A stretch of 44,952 nt of DNA, from assembly GCA_011526385.1 (NCBI GenBank), contig WTIW01000049.1, positions 1 through 44,952 of the forward strand. Direction: 5' to 3'. Positions 41,736 through 44,952 of the stretch are shown piece after piece; positions within the stretch are counted from its first letter, which is position 1; every line of letters starts with the position of its first letter. This DNA comes from Pelagibacteraceae bacterium (GTDB lineage Bacteria; Pseudomonadota; Alphaproteobacteria; Pelagibacterales; Pelagibacteraceae). The translations under genes were made by a program, and so were the position numbers. The notes under the pieces are model-generated. The model saw nothing but the letters and a program-made list of their open reading frames with translations, searched no databases and was not told the DNA's origin.

Positions 41736-43031
41736 ATGAGTTTTGAGCTAGTAATTTTCTTAATAACTTTATTTGGGCTAGCTGGAATAGGAACACCTGT
41801 AGGATATTCAATAATCGCATCCTCCATAATGTATTTTACTTTTGGAGATATGGATGTTGCGCTAGCAGGTGAAAAAATTCTTCAAGGTTTATATAAATCA
41901 TTTGTATTATTAGCTGTCCCATTATTCATAACAGCAGCAAACATAATGAATGTGGGAACTATAACAGATCGTTTACTAAGTTTCTGTGTTGCCGTTGTAG
42001 GAAGATTTAAAGGAGGATTAGGACATGTTAACGTTGTGGCCTCTTTAATTTTCTCTGGAATGTCAGGTTCAGCCGTAGCAGATGCTGCTGGAATTGGAAA
42101 AATAATTATTGGAATGATGACCAAAAATGGTCGTTATACCAAAGGATATGCAGCTGCAATAACTGCAGCTTCAGCAACAATTGGTCCAATAATACCTCCT
42201 TCCATCCCAATGGTTTTGTATTCCGTAATATCTGACACCTCTATTGGATACTTATTCTTAGCAGGAATTGTTCCTGGTTTAATTATGGGGTTAGTTTTAA
42301 TGATCATGAATACTATAATTTCACATAAAAGAAATTTTGTAACTGAGAAAGCAGTACCACTAAAAAAACTACCTAGAACAACTGTTCGTGCTTTTCCTGC
42401 TTTATTAATGCCAGCAATATTATTGTATGGTATTTATGGAGGCGTCACTACACCTACAGAGGCAGCAGCGATTGCTGCTTTGTATGCATTATTTTTAACC
42501 GGAGTACTTTATAGATCAGTAACATTTCAGTCCCTATATAAAATTTTTGTTGATAGTGCCCGATCTTCAGCTGCAGTTGGAGTTGTTATTGGTGGTGCTT
42601 TTATTTTGAATTATATTGTAATTAGTGAAAACATTCCTGGTATTCTCACAGCATTTCTTCAAGGTATTGATGTTAGTCCTTTAGTTTTTTTAATTTTAAT
42701 TAATATTTTAGTTTTATTATTGGGATGCTTCTTAGATGCAACAACAATAATTTTAGTAATTGTTCCACTTTTTATTCCTGTTTGTAAAGCTTTAGGAATT
42801 GATTTAATTCATTTTGGAGTTCTTGTTGTTGTAAACTCAATGATTGGTCTTATTACTCCACCTTATGGAATACTATTATTTGTGATTAATGCTGTTACAG
42901 GAATATCTTTAAAAGAAATAATTTCTGAGATTTGGATGTTTATAGGTGTTTTAATTTTAGCACTTATTGTAATGATGCTTTTTCCAGAATTAATTCTTTG
43001 GTTACCAGAAATTTTTGGTTACAAGGGATAA
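41736..43031 (+). CDS. dctM: TRAP transporter large permease, DctM family
   Basis: polytopic; GHVNVVASLIFSGMSGSAVADAAGIGKI; GPIIPPSIPMVLYSVIS; LITPPYGILLFV. Confidence 0.95.
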   Translation: MSFELVIFLITLFGLAGIGTPVGYSIIASSIMYFTFGDMDVALAGEKILQGLYKSFVLLAVPLFITAANIMNVGTITDRLLSFCVAVVGRFKGGLGHVNVVASLIFSGMSGSAVADAAGIGKIIIGMMTKNGRYTKGYAAAITAASATIGPIIPPSIPMVLYSVISDTSIGYLFLAGIVPGLIMGLVLMIMNTIISHKRNFVTEKAVPLKKLPRTTVRAFPALLMPAILLYGIYGGVTTPTEAAAIAALYALFLTGVLYRSVTFQSLYKIFVDSARSSAAVGVVIGGAFILNYIVISENIPGILTAFLQGIDVSPLVFLILINILVLLLGCFLDATTIILVIVPLFIPVCKALGIDLIHFGVLVVVNSMIGLITPPYGILLFVINAVTGISLKEIISEIWMFIGVLILALIVMMLFPELILWLPEIFGYKG

Positions 43032-43032
43032 A

Positions 43033-44058
43033 CTATACCAAACCTAATCTTACAACAGATTTTGCTGCATCAACCATTGCACCTTTTGCTGGTTTAAACT
43101 CCATTCCCAATAATTCCTCTGAATATTTTGTATCCGGTTCCATAGTAATTTCTAAATCTGGAATCATTGTTTTGGCGCTACTATCAATCATACTTATTAA
43201 TTTTACCATAAAATTTGGCAATTCTTTTTTTGGAAGTTTTTTAGCATAGTCAGGCAGTGCTTCTGCCATAATATTGGATAATTCAATAAGGGTTTTTACT
43301 TCTTTACCAATAATCAATCTTCTCCCAGCAACTTTGTTATTACCAATACAATTCACGTGTGCCTTAGCAACATCTTTCACATCTGAAATTAATATTCCCC
43401 ATTTAGGAGCGGCAGGAAATTTACCTTTTAAAAATTGAGTTACATATTCAATTGAAGTTCCACCTTTTTTATCTAGCGCGTCACCAAAAACACCACCAGG
43501 ATTAATTGTTGTTAATTTATTTTTTAAACCTTTACTTTCCATAATTTCCCAAGCTGATTTTTCTGCTAAAGTTTTTGATAAAAAATAATCATTTACACCT
43601 TCCACCCAATTTTCATCACTCCAATCTTTCTCCCCAAATGTATAAGGGTTAGATCTATTTTGCTTTCTAAACATTGCTGCAATTGAAGAGGTGACTATTA
43701 TTTGTTCGACATTCGCATTTATACCTGCATTTAATACTCTTAAAGTTCCACCTTTAGCTACAGGGACTAGTTTTTGTCTATCTTTTGATACTTTTATTGG
43801 AAAAGGAGATGCAACATGCATAATATATTTACAACCGCTTGCTGCCTCATTCCAACCTGTGTCATTTAACAAATCTAATTCAACAAATGACAATTTATCT
43901 AAGGGGATTTTTTGATTTTGAAGCGTTTCTTTTGTTGATTGTATTAATTCTTTGTTTCTTACAGTTCCCAAAACCTCATAGCCTGAATTAAGTAATTCTA
44001 TAGCTATATGTTTTGCTATCCATCCACTAATTCCAGTTAATAATACTTTATCAGACAT
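43033..44058 (-). CDS. NAD(P)-dependent epimerase / dihydroflavonol reductase-like extended SDR
   Basis: VLLTGISGWIAKHIAIELLNSGYEVLGTVRN; YFLSKTLAEKSAWE. Confidence 0.88.
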   Translation of the reverse strand: MSDKVLLTGISGWIAKHIAIELLNSGYEVLGTVRNKELIQSTKETLQNQKIPLDKLSFVELDLLNDTGWNEAASGCKYIMHVASPFPIKVSKDRQKLVPVAKGGTLRVLNAGINANVEQIIVTSSIAAMFRKQNRSNPYTFGEKDWSDENWVEGVNDYFLSKTLAEKSAWEIMESKGLKNKLTTINPGGVFGDALDKKGGTSIEYVTQFLKGKFPAAPKWGILISDVKDVAKAHVNCIGNNKVAGRRLIIGKEVKTLIELSNIMAEALPDYAKKLPKKELPNFMVKLISMIDSSAKTMIPDLEITMEPDTKYSEELLGMEFKPAKGAMVDAAKSVVRLGLV

Positions 44059-44061
44059 AAT

Positions 44062-44952
44062 TTAATGAGATAAAAATTTTTCAGCCTCTAGCGCTGCCAT
44101 ACAACCCATTCCAGCTGCAGTAACAGCTTGTCTATATGTTTTATCTTTAACATCACCCGCAGCATAAACGCCAGGTACATTTGTTGCAGTAGAGTCTGGC
44201 TTAGTAATTAAATAACCTTCTTTATCCATATCTAATTGATCTTTAAATAACTCTGTTGCTGGGTCGTGTCCAATAGCAATAAATAAACCATCAATTTTTA
44301 AATCGGTTATTTCTTTTGATTTCAAATTTTTAATTTTTATTCCAGTAACGTTTTTTGGATCTTTGTCTCCAATAACTTCCTCAACAACAGAATCCCAAAT
44401 AATTTCAATCTTTTTGTTTTCCATTAATTTTTTTTGAAGCATTTTTTCTGCTCTTAGAGAGTCTCTTCTGTGAATTAATTGAACTTTTGATGCAAACTTA
44501 GTTAAAAACATTGCCTCCTCAACTGCTGCATTCCCACCACCAACTACTGCAACAGTTTTATCTTTAAAGAAAAAACCATCACATGTTGCACATGCCGAAA
44601 CACCAAATCCTCTAAAATTTTGTTCAGAGTCTAGTTGTAGCCATCTTGCTTGTGCTCCTGTTGAAATTATAATTGAGTCAGCTGTATACTTTTGGCCGCT
44701 ATCTCCTATAGCTTCAAATGGAGATTTTTTAACATCAACCGATTTAATATGATCTTGTATCATTTCAGTTCCAACTGCTTCAGCTTGGCCTCGCATTTGA
44801 TCCATCAACCAAGGTCCTTGAATTACATCTTTAAATCCAGGATAATTTTCAACGTCAGTTGTAGTTGTTAATTGACCACCTGGTTGCATGCCATGAACTA
44901 ATATTGGTTTTAACATTGCTCTTGCAGCATAAACGGCGGCAGTATATCCGGC
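44062..44952 (-). CDS. trxB: thioredoxin-disulfide reductase, N-terminus cut by window end
   Basis: GQLTTTTDVENYPGF, CATCDGFFFKDKTVAVVGGGNAAVEEAMFLTKFA; frame stays open to 44952 (AGYTAAVYAARA before the listed Met). Confidence 0.95.
   Translation of the reverse strand, partial: AGYTAAVYAARAMLKPILVHGMQPGGQLTTTTDVENYPGFKDVIQGPWLMDQMRGQAEAVGTEMIQDHIKSVDVKKSPFEAIGDSGQKYTADSIIISTGAQARWLQLDSEQNFRGFGVSACATCDGFFFKDKTVAVVGGGNAAVEEAMFLTKFASKVQLIHRRDSLRAEKMLQKKLMENKKIEIIWDSVVEEVIGDKDPKNVTGIKIKNLKSKEITDLKIDGLFIAIGHDPATELFKDQLDMDKEGYLITKPDSTATNVPGVYAAGDVKDKTYRQAVTAAGMGCMAALEAEKFLSH

Overview
The window looks like a compact, AT-rich alphaproteobacterial chromosome segment. Gene content, lack of spacing and K/N/I-rich proteins suggest the SAR11/Pelagibacterales lineage (inference). 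About 50 protein genes and one tRNA (Gln-TTG) fill almost all of the 45 kb. I saw no mobile elements, CRISPR arrays or rRNA. Main blocks: a co-directional run dciA-dsbA-like-smc-atpIBE-b'-atpF followed by crtI-crtB-crtY and the start of blh (retinal synthesis); ccrM with rnhB; tRNA-Gln next to a CCA-adding-enzyme-family gene; petABC (bc1 complex); a MarR/OmpR/histidine-kinase cassette; uvrB/folM-like/folB/uvrC; and a DctPQM TRAP transporter next to a Gfo/Idh/MocA oxidoreductase. The strongest non-coding signal is upstream of ccrM: four GANTC sites within 77 bp, all in the extended context TGGANTCW. Two of them sit in or overlap a candidate sigma70 promoter, and two lie in an 18-bp direct repeat. 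Other points of interest are an SMC apparently lacking a hinge, an unlisted 44-aa membrane ORF with TAATG coupling to rnhB, mutY and dciA start codons abutting as CATATG, a tRNA 3' end 3 nt from the cca start codon, and six of six convergent gene pairs overlapping or separated by 1 bp.
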